Origin: Pempheris klunzingeri
Lineage: Eukaryota; Chordata; Actinopteri; Acropomatiformes; Pempheridae
NCBI RefSeq assembly: GCF_042242105.1
Contig: NC_092017.1
Location: 2,455,652-2,519,651 of the forward strand
Direction: 5' to 3'
Length of the DNA: 64,000 bases
Below are positions 47,267-61,565 of the stretch, piece by piece. A program made the translations under genes and the position numbers. The notes beneath the pieces are model-generated. The model had not been told where the DNA came from, did no database searches, and was given only the letters and a program-made list of their open reading frames with translations. The first letter of the stretch is position 1. Every line of letters starts with the position of its first letter.

Positions 47267-50200
47267 TCACATGATGGAACATTCTCTGGACGACACCTTG
47301 CCCTGTGGGAGAAACAAAAAGGTTCAGATCATTGTTCAAAATACCATTATGAGCCATTCACATGGTTCCGTTCAATATGCTTTACTTGCTACAATGTAGA
47401 TGATATTTAGAATCATAATTGGGGCCCAGATGTTTCTGAGAAGCATTAAAGCATCTGATAAAAATATATCACCACTATGCAACTCCTTGTTTGGTTTTTT
47501 TAAAAACATGACATTTGGTGAATTGAGCAAACATGGAAGTGTTTGGACTTTAAACTTTTGTGGCAAACATACACATCAGGTGGAACTAGACAACTAATAC
47601 AGTCTAATGCAACAGTCCAGCAGTAAATGCTACTGTCATGATTCCACTTTGATCATTTTGGGGAATGTAGTTTGTGCTGGTGTTCAACAGGATTGCATTG
47701 TCCAGAGGTGTTTGTTATTGCGCCCAGACTCATTGATACAAATGGGGCAGGAAAAGTAAAAACATGCGACACAATTCAGCAACACCCCACAGTGCAGCCC
47801 CCCCAATTGACTACACAGTTTGATCACCACCAATCTAAAACTGTTCTAACAAAAAAAATGAGCACAATGCTCTTCATGAAGACAGGACAGACTGCAGGAC
47901 TGCTGTATTACACTGAATTCATTTGATCTAGGTGTACCTAATAAACTGGCAAATGAGTGCAGATAGTGATCACTAGAGCCACAGTGTGGTTCTTTCAGGA
48001 CAGCCCATCTAAAGACATCAACAAATGTAAAAGGTCTGGACTTGTATAGAGCGCCTTTTCAGTCATTTTGACTTTTCCATCACATCCTCATTCACACATC
48101 ATTGATACAGGAGGAATCTAAGTTGGAGGAGACTGTTCTATTCACACACTAAAGCTAAGCTTCAGGAGTACGTTGGGGTTCAGTGTCTTGCCCTCCGATT
48201 AATGGACAACCCACTCTAACGCTGAGCCACAGCGGGGTGTAATCAAAAGAACAAGTTTGGAGCAAGTAAAAGGAGAATCAGAATCAGAATTACTTTAATA
48301 AAGAAAGGAGACATAGAATGAAATGGAAAACTCTGTTTTGGTATGCATTTCACACAGGTAATACTCACAGTTTGTGCCACTTCCTCCTCTTCCTCTCCAT
48401 TCTCTAACTCCACTTGAGTCTTGGTTACACTCCTTTGGGCCACCTCCTACAAGACAGTCAATCAGCCAACCCACATGACTCAAAACAGAAACACTGCGAA
48501 TGCTGTGAAGCTCACATACACAGAGGAACATTCAATATATATCATGAGGTGATTTGTGCACAAGAGTCATGCATGGACATCTTTACCTCGCCGTCAGCGT
48601 TCACCAGAGTGGTGACTATGTGATTTCCTGTGCCCCATGAAGCCTGGCTCTTCCACAACAAGTCAGATGGTGGACTGTGGGCCACACCAGCATCAGCAGA
48701 CCATACCTGTATACACAGAGGGCAGGTCAATACATCGTATAGTTAAAGGAACTGAACAAAATCAGCCATCTCATTAATATCCTGCCAGCTATTTTGCTAC
48801 TTCACACAGTGACTAATACTAAACATTTCACACCGACAAAAAGACTGTTAAATTACTGCTATACCCAGTCACTAACATAATGCATTACTTCTTTCCCTCT
48901 CTCATCCAACCTGAGCTCATCACAGACACTAGTTCTAATGCCAAAATAAAGACTGAAGTATCGACAGGATCATGTCATCTCTTTAGTTTCAACACTGTCA
49001 GAGGCAGTTTTATATATAATATCATTTATATTACGCAAACACACACTCTTCTATTTCACATTTCTCACCGTGACCGACTGTCCAGCCTTGAGGACAAACT
49101 TTGGGGAGAACTTGTAGACAACCTCGTCCCCGTTGTCAACCTCTCTCTTCAACCTCCAATTGCCCAAAGGCTGATCCTGTAAAACACAAGACCCACACAA
49201 ACATACATGTAGAGAATCTTTTAAAACCAGACCTATTGATCCATACTTAGACACTGTTTTTGCTAAACTTATGTCAGACCTCAGGAGGCTAGTAGGTTTT
49301 CAGCCTACATTACATGATTGGCTTTGTGTGATGCTACAAATTACTAACTTCTGGTCATCTCAACTAGACAAGATATGAAAACCTGTTGCATTTCTGGTAT
49401 TAGTCCAGTCTTGCATACCTGCTCCGTATCATTGGTCAGTGTGACTGCGTTTCCGTCCATGTCAGTGGGTGATATGGTGACTGCTCCGCTAGCTGTGGCC
49501 TCTTCAGACACCAGCAGCTGGCCCTCTTCTCTTCTCATCTCTGCCAAATCCTGTGCCTCTACCTCCACTCTCTTCCTCTTGGAGCGGGAGGCAGACGACC
49601 CTGTGATCCTGGAAACGGAGACTCGAGCCGATGGGCTTGGGGACAGCTTCAGTCTGAAAGAAGCACACCAGTCACCAGTGAGTTAACACCATCCTTGTTC
49701 CAGAACTATTGTTCTATAACTATAGCAATGACCACTGCCCAGAGGCCTGTGTCCAAGGCCTGCAAGTTTGTGTGTCGTACCTGTGCTCCTCTCCCTCCAG
49801 CAGTTTTCTGTATGCATTGATCTCCATATCCAGGGCAAGCTTCACATCCAACAGCTCCTGGTATTCACTGAGCTGAGCGTTCATCCTCTCTCTAAGTTCA
49901 GTCATCTCCTGTTCTTTCCCTTCAATGGCACGGCGGTGCTTGTCGCGCTCTGCCGACAGAATTTCCTCTAGCTCTCTGATACGATCCTCAGAGGCAGCCA
50001 CCTACAAATACAAACACACACATCCAACCAGCATAAGCTGTAATCAATTAAGGCAATTGGCTATGCAACTCATGACGCTAGATGGCAAAACGCACCATGA
50101 ACTTGAAGAATTGTGCATGTCTTGATTTGTGTCCAGTGGTCATTAAGCAGTACCTGTTTCTGGAGGGCACTCAGCTGATATCCAAGGCTCTCTATTCTCA

Positions 50201-53200
50201 CACGGGACTCCTGCAGCTCCTCCCTGGCTGTGCTCACTGCCTTGTCATTCATCTCTGAGGACACCTTGGCATTATCCAACTGCAGGGAGACGGACTATGT
50301 GTGAGAGAAGGTTCTCTGTGCATCTTCGAGTCATATGCAACTGAATCTGGTGCTTCTCAGCTTGAGGACAGCAAATTTCCAAAGGAAAAACACAGGACTG
50401 CAGCACACAGTCGGTAAATTTGCAGCCTTGAATAATGCAAATATTTCAGAGCTGCCAGAGTCAAAAAGCAATCAGAGTGCGTGTGGAAAAGAATGATTTC
50501 TCTCTCACCTTGGCCTGGAAGGTTTGCTCCAGTTCCTCCTTATAAAGAGAGACTTGCTCATCATGTTGCCTCCTAAGGTCCTGGTGGGATCACAAAACAT
50601 GATTAATGCTGATCCTCAAGCAACATCTCCAACAGGTTAGTGTAGTGCAAGTCTAGTGCTGAGCATTAGGTTGTAGGGTTTTATTGCCTATGAAATTCTT
50701 GATTCTGCTAAGACAGTTTGATTTTTACAGCTTGATATTTGTTTAATTTCAGACATGTTAAGCCTTGCAGAAACCCTGTCACATGTCACACTCACTGTGG
50801 GTGACTTTTAACTGCCCAGCCAAACATGATCAGATTTTCTGGAGACATGCAGAACATTAACATGGGAAAACACAATTCATCGTACTAAATCAACAGTGAA
50901 AAGCATCACCTTAGGACAGGTTTAAAATTCAAAAACACTTGTCAACACGTACAGGGAAATTCATGACATTTGTTGCTTTGCATCTGTGATGTGACTGACT
51001 GTTGCTGTTGTCGAACAATCAAAAGGATACATGAATTTCATATATTCACATCAACTCCATACTTGCGTTCTTTTTCAGTGACATATTTACAGTATATACT
51101 GTTTCTATTATGCGTTAGGGGTGGTGATAAGACCAAAATGCTTTATCACAGTAACAGTATACATCACCATGCAGTCATATAGTCAGTCAACCCTAACCCT
51201 TACGTACAAACAGAAACACTTAAGTTAAAAACAGGACTCAAAACAGTGACAGGAACATCCTTTCGAATGGAATTTTTAGGGTTCCAAATAAGAATAATAA
51301 TTTCAAGTGTTATGGGTTTTAAGGTTAATGGGTGCAAATAAATACCAGGCTGACTTCTGGCTTTATCCTGCTCTGTGTTTACAATTTCACTCTCTCCTCT
51401 CCTCCTCCATGTCTGCCCAAACCATGTTACCTCCATCATTGGACACATTTTTACCGTTGCACGGTATATGCCATAATATCACATCACCCAGTTCTACCAG
51501 ACATGGCAACAGCCAAAATGACAGCTGCTGTAACATAAGACATGTGTAACAACATACCTGCAAGGCTTGTCCCAGTTTGAACTCATAGTCCTGTCTGACA
51601 CCAGAGTCCACCTCCACTATTCTCTGCTCCTGTCGACGTCGGGATTCGCGCACCTCCTGAAAACAAGGAGAAAGATGGGATCACAACAGGGAGAAATCCT
51701 TACTGCTATAGACATTTCACAGGTTTGGTCTGTTTACTAAAACAATCTTTCTGCTTTGGTGACTCTATTAGAGATTGTATCATAGTGTAAATACTCATAC
51801 ACACACAAATGATTTATGGTAGTCATGCTTATGGCAGAAAACACAGTTGTGACCCAAAGGATAAATGCTGGGATTGAGCAGTAAGCGTTAAAACATATTT
51901 AATCAATAGTTAATAAACAGCAATGTTTATTGTTTTTATTGTCTGACCAGAGTTTTAATTTGACCATGGAACTATCCATCTCACAAAATGTCATATTCTT
52001 GTTGAAGACAAATTTATCACATCACATTGGGGGTGGACAGTATGGACACAGTGCACATGTGTAACTTGGGGAGGGGGAGGCTCACTCTACTTTATCCAAT
52101 GCAAAAAAAATTAATCTAAAATCACTTCGACATCAATCAATTATTAGATTTATCAATGTCATTTGTGAGGTCAACAGTTGAGATGTCTCACCTCCAAGCA
52201 GTTGAGATGAGTCAATTTAGCAGTTAATTTGCTAAATAATCATGTACAAAACAATGGCAGATTAGTTGATGGTGAAATAATGATTTGTTGCCATCCTATG
52301 CAAATGTCATTTTACACAACATACACCCCGCTTACCTCTTCAAACATGCTCTTCCTGAACTCCAGCTCTTCACTCAGTGATTGACAGCGGTTTTCCAAGT
52401 CTACACGCATCAGTGTCTCTGTCTCCAGCTGGCGCTTAGCAACAACATGGCTGTCCTCTGCCTATGTATGATGTAACACCATAAGAAATATTAGGGCATG
52501 GACACCTCAACATTTTAACAGTTTTAATGACTCACATGAGCAAGCTGTGCTAAAACAGAAATACATGTCAGTCTGGCTTACAGTCCTCTCTGTAGGTGCA
52601 ACATTTACTCCACTGATCCTGCATTTGGTTTAATACTGTTCTGTGTGGTGCTTAAAGAAGTACCACTTCTGTAACTTCATGTGGACTACAACATTAAATA
52701 AGATTGAAGTGCAGCCACACTAGCAAAGTTGGATCAATATAATGGTCATTTTAAATGCGACTTCAACATGTAAAATGTTCAGCTTTGTTACATGTGTTTC
52801 CTTTGAGATATCTACCTTATTTAATCCTGTTTTGTTACAATGAGAATGTTAAATCGAATGCCGTCATCACCACAGTGCTCTCTCCTCCCAGTCCCACATC
52901 AAAATGCTAACAATAGCCTCTTTTGAAGCTCTTAGCCCTACTGGATTAAGAATGCACCGTCACAATTTCTCAACCATTCCACACACTGTTTTACAGAGAA
53001 GATGTAATACTGTCACAATGGACTGCTCTTGTATACTCTCACTAAAAATCTAATAGGGATGTGTATTTCAGGCAAAAATACTACTTGATAGTCACTGAAT
53101 TGTTCCAAGATTCTTCTACTATCAAAGAACCAGTGGCGAAAAAGATGCCCATGTCTGGTCCAAAAAGTTGCACTTGAACACGCCGTAAAATCCTACAGCC

Positions 53201-56200
53201 AATGGTCAACTAGCACATACATTGATGCATGTTATGTGCCTGTGAGGGGGGAGATAACTCTCCATCCCAGCAGGTGGCAGTAGTCTTAATCATCATTGAA
53301 TAAAGGAAAAGACCTTGGGCTGTGGCTATGCAAACTGTAAACAGTAAGCACTGTAAACACTGTAAGCAGTGTTTGCTTACCATTTTCACACTACTTTCAC
53401 TCATCACAGGTTAATAATAGAGTGGGAGTGGGGTGTTCGCAATTTCTTAAATTTACATTTTAGCTTATCAGGCGTGGAATAAAGTTATTGCTGTTATTTC
53501 TGTAGTCTGAATAATGCAACGGCATATCCACTAACTGCACCATCACATTTTAAATCTATAATATGTGGTTTTGAAGCAGGACAGAGTTAATGCTGAAGAG
53601 TAGCATTCACTCTCTCATTTATAAACAACTGAGTGTCTTTCTTTCCCTCTATTCCCACTGTTAGCCACCACTATGTTTTTCCAGGCGCTTCCAAGATGAG
53701 CCTTGTAGTACACACCTTAGCCAGCAGGCTCTTGACATCAGCCAGTTCAGAAGTCAGAGCAGCATTCTGGCTTAGAGCTGTAGAAAGAGCTGCTTCACTC
53801 TTGTTCAGCTGGCCCTCCAAACCACTGGCCCTGGACACAGCTGCAGCAAGATCACTGTCCTTCTTCTTGGCACTGGAACACAAGACAGACAGGGTGAAGG
53901 AGACAGTTATTTTGCCTTAAACTGGACATTGACTCTGCCCTTCCAAGTGATCCTGATTCCAAAAGCTTACATGGTCCTCACGTTAATTTGATCTCACACA
54001 ATATGACACGTGATAATTATGTGTACTGTATCATATTACCTGCGTGTTGCCTCTTCCAGGTCAGCCTGAGCCTTGCCCAGGTCTATCTGGAGCCTGGCTC
54101 GCTCTCTGGCAGTTTCATCCAAAACCCGTCGAGCATCAGCTAACTCTGCCTCATACAGAGCTTTCAGGCCCGTCACCTAAAGAGGACGCACAACTACATT
54201 ACTAGAGAGCCTGGCTGAGTGAAAAAAGAAACTACAAACTACATTGATCACGGTTATACATTTGGGATGCCTGCTTGTCTGGGACAGGTAAATCTAGCAA
54301 CTCACTTGCCCATCCGTGCAAGTGGTAAGAAAAACAGGGCTAAAAAATGGCATAAAAATACAAAATTAGAAATCAGATGTGGTGTGCAAAAAATCTATTT
54401 ATTTATGACACAATTCTATCAGCGCATGCTGCCATGTTGATATTTGACCAGTGTCTGAAGTGAATTCTCAGGTGTAACTCTTGTTTATGAACTAAGGCAG
54501 TTCAGTGTTGCAGTACTGGTTCCGTCCCGTAATAACTTACGTTAAAGTGAAATTTAATAATCATTTCTAAACATCTTTTCTTTCTTTTTTTTTATTATCT
54601 AATTTTATTTATCTACCCTGACTGTTGTGGGGCCAATCCACAAGAAGTCTTCCCAGATGTGACATCCTGTACAGTTCCAAGCTTCCACTGTTGGCAAGGA
54701 TTCAGTGCCAGCATTGACAGGTCGCAAACTGTGGCATTCTAAACTATACTCTAAAACCAGTCTGCTCTGTGTTTGCTTTCAGACACCCACCAGAGTCACT
54801 ATGGCGCACTACTTAGCAACAATGATGGTGGGGTCATTGTTTTCTTCAACTTTTTTCTGAGCCATAAGTATACTTTTGCTTCCCGTCATTGACAGGGCAT
54901 CATCTGTGGTCATTCCATCAAGTTTATCTCACAATAGACCAGCACCAGCTGAGTCACATGACTGCTGAAATAAATCAGCGGCTGTAGTTATACCATGTCA
55001 TGTCCAAATTAAGCAGCTCTCTCACCTCAAACTCATCATTTATACCCCAGAGGAATTAGAAAATGAGCACTATTAGTTACATCAGAGCATTATCAAGCAC
55101 ACAGAAGAGGCGCTGAATTCTTAGGATTAGTTGAGCAGCAGATCATAAATGTCAGTAATCAGCTCCACCGCTGTGACTGCTGACAGGACCCAGACATTCC
55201 TGCCAGCTGTGGTCAGTAAAATCCTCACATCAGAAGAGAAAAGGAACGCCTCTCTAGAGCTGTACAGCCCTGCCTCATAGTATAAACCATTGTGTAGTGT
55301 TATGGCGTCTGTCAAACCTTCAAACTCAGAAATCTATTAATGAAACCGGCCATTCTGGACTGTATTTACTGTCTTGTTAGTACCAGAAACCAACCCACAC
55401 CAACTAAGCCCCTTGTGTTGTTTTAATACAGTTCTATCTTCTGACTGAACACCTGCTAAAAGCTTAAAAATAGTTATAATAAGATAAGAATCCATTCTCT
55501 ATTACTACAGCTAAGCTTCAGTCCTATTCAGGGCTGGTTTCATTGGTTCTTGGTGCAGTTTGAGAGAAGTATTTTTATTGTTGCTGCTGATGGAAAACCA
55601 GCTCAACAACTCTCAGACCTTTTTGACGGCGTTACTGAACTTGTAGCGGACGTTCAAAAGAATCTTAAGTTTGCACAAATCCATGAGAAGCTCACTTTGT
55701 AGTTTCAAAGAACTACAGGAAATGACAGCCAGCGGTATTTCAAACGGTTTTTTTCCCGGAGAAGTAGAAAATAGAGCACAGTAAAATGACCGCTTTAAAG
55801 CATCATTACTGAAATACGATGTGAAGCTACAAGATAATAGAGGGTTGCAGTCAAATGAAGCTCACACTCTGGACACATGGGTCATTTTTTAAGATTGGCG
55901 CGCTTGTTACCCAGCCGCTCCCGGTCCGTTTGAATGCAGGCTAGTTCAGTGACTCTAACGAGCACCTCGCCGGTCAAGCTAGCCGTGTTTTAACGGTCCG
56001 TTGCTACTCTCAATTAGCGCTGACGTGAATTATTTGCACTGCTCTGTAAGTTAATGGTTTATCTCAATTCATTCTTAACGACATGTGGACGTTTCGTTTG
56101 GTCTGATTCACCATAACTAGGTTAAGACCGAAGCCGAGGCTACGTGTGGATGAGTGCCAACACCTCAACCTGGTATTTGACTATTTCTGTTGAACTCACC

Positions 56201-56412
56201 TCTCTAGTAGTCACCTCCTCTTTCTCAGACACTTTAACCATCAGCCGGTCGTTCTCCAGCTCCAGTGCCCGCACACGGTCAATATACACCGCTAGCCTGT
56301 CGTTCAAGTGTTGCAAATCTTGTTTCTCTTGTAGGCGAGAGATCCGGGTTGGGGAGAGGGGTGTAGAGGCCGACGACCGGCCAGCTTCACGGCTTGGGGT
56401 AGCAGTCGCCAT
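47267..56412 (-). CDS. lmnb2: lamin B2 (complete, 13 exons)
   Basis: B-type lamin, an intermediate-filament protein of the nuclear lamina. Exons 5' to 3': 56200-56412, 54040-54176, 53716-53872, 52336-52461, 51558-51656, 50509-50580, 50154-50279, 49781-50001, 49419-49653, 49069-49176, 48587-48706, 48369-48446, 47267-47302. They total 1728 bases, 575 aa, with GT-AG borders and all phases matching. Head with the mitotic CDK site [11 protein letters not shown] (about residues 16-26). Coiled-coil rod from about 28 to 384 ([40 protein letters not shown]). Nuclear localisation signal SKRKR at 408-412. Lamin-tail Ig fold about 435-550 ([33 protein letters not shown]). Acidic GEEEEE, then a 12-codon last exon encoding CSIM, a farnesylation CaaX box. 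[12 protein letters not shown] and the tail favour B2 over B1. It is divergent from rpl36. Confidence 0.95.
48035..48240. repeat. short interspersed repeat, family B, in lmnb2 intron 12
   Basis: CACATCCTCATTCACACATC, TTGGGGTTCAGTGTCTTGCC, TTAATGGACAACCCACTCTA and CGCTGAGCCACAGCGG identify the family. It is preceded by the TATAGAGCGCCTTTTCAGTC head found in fish copies. Confidence 0.7.
48272..48310 (-). mobile_element. Rex-like LINE 3' tail remnant
   Basis: GAATCAGAATCAGAATTACT then TTAATAAAG is the reverse complement of the tail seen at 37870 and 63160. Only the last few dozen bases remain. It sits about 60 bases from lmnb2 exon 12. Confidence 0.45.
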
Positions 56413-56603
56413 AACGGTTTCTTTTAAACAACCTTGAGTTTGCTACACCGCTCAGTGAGCAATAAAAAAAAACAGGTGTCTTCTGTCTTCGTTAAATTAG
56501 AACGCAGAACCAGTTTCTCCTCTTAATCAATGGTACGGTGGCAATCAATGAGTGGTAAGAGCATGCAGTGTCTCGAAGAGTTGTCTGAAACAGTAATGTG
56601 ATT

Positions 56604-56617
56604 CCAAGATGGCCGAC
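56604..56617 (+). promoter_or_regulatory. YY1-like motif upstream of lmnb2
   Basis: CCAAGATGGCCGAC fits the YY1 core AAGATGGC found near many housekeeping start sites. It lies about 190 bases upstream of the lmnb2 ATG. Confidence 0.45.
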
Positions 56618-56632
56618 ACCGCTATTAGGACC

Positions 56633-56640
56633 GCGCCAAA
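56633..56640 (-). promoter_or_regulatory. E2F-like site upstream of lmnb2
   Basis: GCGCCAAA, which on the minus strand is TTTGGCGC, fits the E2F consensus TTTSGCGC. It is on the lmnb2 strand about 220 bases upstream of its ATG, plausible for a proliferation-linked lamin gene. Confidence 0.4.
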
Positions 56641-57850
56641 AGCAGAGAACGCTTCCTGTCTCGCAATGGTTGATGGGTGACCGGGAAACAAAGAAGGCCC
56701 AGAGAGGGACAGACAGTAGACAAGGGGACAGACCACAGACTGTGGTCTACATGTTGATCCGTTCAGACAGACTGTGTTATGGAACAGACAGGACATATCT
56801 GGTGGTGGGAGGAGGCTTCAGTATAGGATCTGATTGATCTTTTTCGCCTATTTGCATTTGTGAACGTAATATTTTCCATATGTACTTTTACAATCATAAT
56901 CATTCTTATAAAATGTCTCTCTTTTCACCTGGTTTACTGGTTAAATCAAATGTGTAATTTTGAATCAAACTTTTTAAATCGTATATGTATTATATATATG
57001 CTCGTATATATATATTTTATATTTGTTTCATGGTTCTCAGACTGTTCAAGTTCTGTTGTTGTGGAAAAAATGGAAAAACTAATAAAAAGTGAGTTACAAA
57101 AAAAAAAAAACTTTTTAAATCGTTACCCAATATTTATACAAAACTCTGATTGATTTTAACCTTTGCTTTGCTCGGCAGGGAGCATTGTGGAGCCCTGCCA
57201 AAGTGTCCTAAAATGGCTTTTAAAATGGCATCTACCATAAGGTTACATACAAACTGTGGATTCACATCAAACATATTTTTACCTTGCATTAATTCAATAG
57301 CCCAGAAGATATTGCACTACAACTAACAATTCAGTAGGAATAACCGGAATTTCTTGTTTCTTGAGACATGATGTATAACTACAGCCATGAATTATGTCAT
57401 TTTTGGGGCAAGGCCATTTTGGCCTATGATAAAAACAAATGCCCCTATAAGGGTCATCGCAGCCCAAATGTACAATAACAATAAGTGATATTACATGTAT
57501 GATGACAAAACAGTAGACTACACGATCAACAATCAGGAAGCACTTTATTGAAAAGCAAAGAACAATATGAATATAGACAAAGATTCAGGTGAACATGGAA
57601 AACATTTTATTATTCCTGATTCCAAAGTGTGACAAAATGCCAGTCTGTGAAATATTTAAAGTAAACAAATGAGATTACATATCAAAAATAAAGTGTCTAA
57701 TATAATAAACAACAAGAATGTCCACATCTTAATCAATACAGACAACCTGATATACAACAGGTAGAGATTATTGGATGGCACAAAAAACAGATGCTCGATG
57801 CTCTTTTCACTGGACTACCATGACATTCAATAGGATGACTTCAACTCATA

Positions 57851-58262
57851 CAGAATTCAGCTGCCACAGTTCTCACTGGTACAAGAAAACATCATTACAT
57901 TACACCATTACTTAACTCACTTCACTGGCTTCCCATTAACAGAGAATTCACTTTCAAACCCTCTTGTTAGTTTTTACAGCACTACATAAGTCAGCTCCCT
58001 GTCATGTTTCTGACTTGCCTCCATCAGACCTCTCAGGTCTTCCAACTGTAGCTGTCTGGCTGGTCTCAGAATAAGATCAGGAGCTGGTAAAGGTGTTTTT
58101 TGTTACTGTGGAATAGTCTGCTTGATGAGCTGTGATCTCTAAAAACTGTATCTTTCTATCATTTTATGTCCCTTTAATGTCTCTTTTTTAATGTAAAGCA
58201 TATTGAGTTTCTCTGTAATGAAATGTGCTCTATAAATCAAGTTGTCTTGCCTTGCCTTGCCT
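57851..58262 (+). pseudogene. L2-like LINE, decayed RT C-terminus and 3' tail
   Basis: Plus-strand translation reads QNSAATVLTGTRKHHYITPL then LNSLHWLPINREFTFKP, the LxSLHWLPV block of L2-type reverse transcriptases, followed by stops. The non-coding end has ATGTGCTCTATAAATCAAGT and a (CTTGC)n tail. This family differs from the (GATT)n-tailed copies elsewhere in the window. Confidence 0.75.
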
Positions 58263-59144
58263 AATCTGTTGGTCCTTCAAAGCTTGTTTAAAATTCATCT
58301 GGAGCTGCTGTCATAGCCACAGGTCCTCAAGCCCAAACTGTGCAGGTTTGTCTACAGTTAGCTGGATCATGACCTGGGCATTTTAGAGTGGACCCAATAC
58401 ATGAACTCATTTCAGGCTTCGGATTTATCATGATAGAGTGTTGCTGTAATTCTCATTTTAGAAGAGAATAGTCTTTTCCCCAAAATGTTAATTGTAATTT
58501 TGTGTTAGGACAACACATCATAGAGACGTAGAGTAACAATTCTACAGTTTAACACTAGAAATACTCACATTACATATACACACGCTCAACTTGCACCAAT
58601 ATCAAAAAGAACACAAAGAAAACAAAATGCAGGTTATTGTAAGATCACTATGATCTCTTGGTGTAATTATCACAATGGAATGTTCATATTGAACAGATAC
58701 CCTACTTACACATGATAAAACAAAACAAAATAATAAATAGGCTGAATTTAAAAACTGAAAATGAGAGTCTTTAACAAAAAAAAACCTAAACCTGATATAA
58801 AAAGACATAAACTTAGACCTTAAAAAGACCATTGGAGCCAGAACATATGATATTTAATCTGACATTATGAAGGGAATTTGTCTTGTTGGGATTTTGTTCA
58901 CTTACTGTTGTACCTACTGAAGTGCCTTTGAACATCGATGCATTCACATCTGATGCACATACTAAATCTAAATCACATGACTAACTGCTGAAAATTGTTC
59001 ATACAATTAAAACTTTGAAGAGATTTTGATAAGGTTTCATTTCTCTAGCAGGCTTATGATCATGAGTGGGAGAGCACAGCAGTCCCCGCAGTGTGAACAG
59101 TACCTCCTCCGGCCCGGCAGGGGCACTGCTCTGCGCACCGCGCT

Positions 59145-59229
59145 CTCATGTCTTCCGGGTCAAACCTCTCATCACCCCGCCTCGCTCCTCCAACAGTCCT
59201 TCCGGCTTCACCGCCATCACAGAGCGCAG
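59145..59229 (+). promoter_or_regulatory. rpl36: rpl36 promoter and inferred non-coding first exon
   Basis: Two CTTCCGG (ETS-type) motifs lie at 59152-59158 and 59199-59205. The second is inside a pyrimidine-rich CCTTCCGGCTTCACC that could be a TOP-type start of a ribosomal protein mRNA. A GCAG/GTAGG donor at 59229/59230 would splice to the acceptor at 60166, two bases before the ATG. The start base is a guess. Confidence 0.55.
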
Positions 59230-60168
59230 GTAGGATTTTAATGTCGACAACAATGACCTAAAATCCACTTATAATCTCCGCCATCCGTCTAATTCTCCAA
59301 GAGCAATTAGATGTACGGCGACTTGCGGACATTACTGAATGTGTGTGTCCGTTATTGTGTCACCACAACAAATGACACTAATGAAAATGTGTATCCGCGC
59401 CAGTGACTGAATAGCACCTCAGATTATGTTCATTCAACATGCTGCATTCAACTAATAGTAACTGATTAGTAATAATTCTCTCCTGGCATCAGTGGGACTC
59501 TTAACTTTCAACCTCAGCCCGCATGTTGTAGAGAAACTGGACCTTGTTCTTCAGACACCTCTGAACGAAACCTGTTCGGACGTGCGACCCTGTCGGTTAA
59601 ACCATGTGTATGTGCTGTGTGTGTGTGTGTGTACATACATGTATATATGTACTGTACTGTGTCTTTAGCTCGTACACGCACACGTCTGAGCAGCTTGACG
59701 TCCCCACGGTGTGTTGATGGAGCAGAGGAGCTCATTTTACTGCAAAACTCGTTTGGAGTTTTTGTGTGTGACGTAATCATTGGTCGTCAGTGCACCAGGA
59801 CAGGAAGCTGAAATGTTCAACGTGCTGCGTTAAAGGCACGTTTCTAAGAGGGTCCCAAATAATTGTGCCTCGATGAAATACTATAAAGGAATACTGTAAG
59901 CTTGAGTGGCTTTTTCAGTGTTAAGGTGGTCCTTTATAGGTCCCACGAGGAGGACATTTGCAGCAGACAGGAGATGTATATAAAAAATAACTTTGAGTTT
60001 GTGTGCAGTGTTTTCAACAGTGTGCTCCTGTTGCCAGGGGCGACGGCAGCACCCAGCAGTCGGTGTGTGTGATTGCTTTAAGGAAGAAGTGATGTCCCCT
60101 CCTGCTGGATGGTCAAGTGGCAGTTGTCACGTACTTGATCTTATGTTTGTGTGTGTTCCTCTACAGAC

Positions 60169-61549
<1,381 letters not shown>

Positions 61550-61559
61550 CCTGTCACTT

Positions 61560-61565
61560 AATAAA
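61560..61565 (+). other. rpl36: rpl36 polyadenylation signal (AATAAA)
   Basis: AATAAA begins 11 bases after the last base of the rpl36 stop codon, the very short 3' UTR typical of ribosomal protein genes. Confidence 0.85.

Larger units (their letters stand above)
56413..60168. other. divergent intergenic region between lmnb2 and rpl36
   Basis: The left end holds the lmnb2 5' UTR and promoter with YY1-like and E2F-like motifs at 56604-56640. 56850-57840 is AT-rich with no recognised element. 57851-58262 is a LINE fragment and 58300-59030 shows nothing. The rpl36 promoter and inferred first exon lie at about 59100-59229, followed by the 5' UTR intron 59230-60166. Confidence 0.6.
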
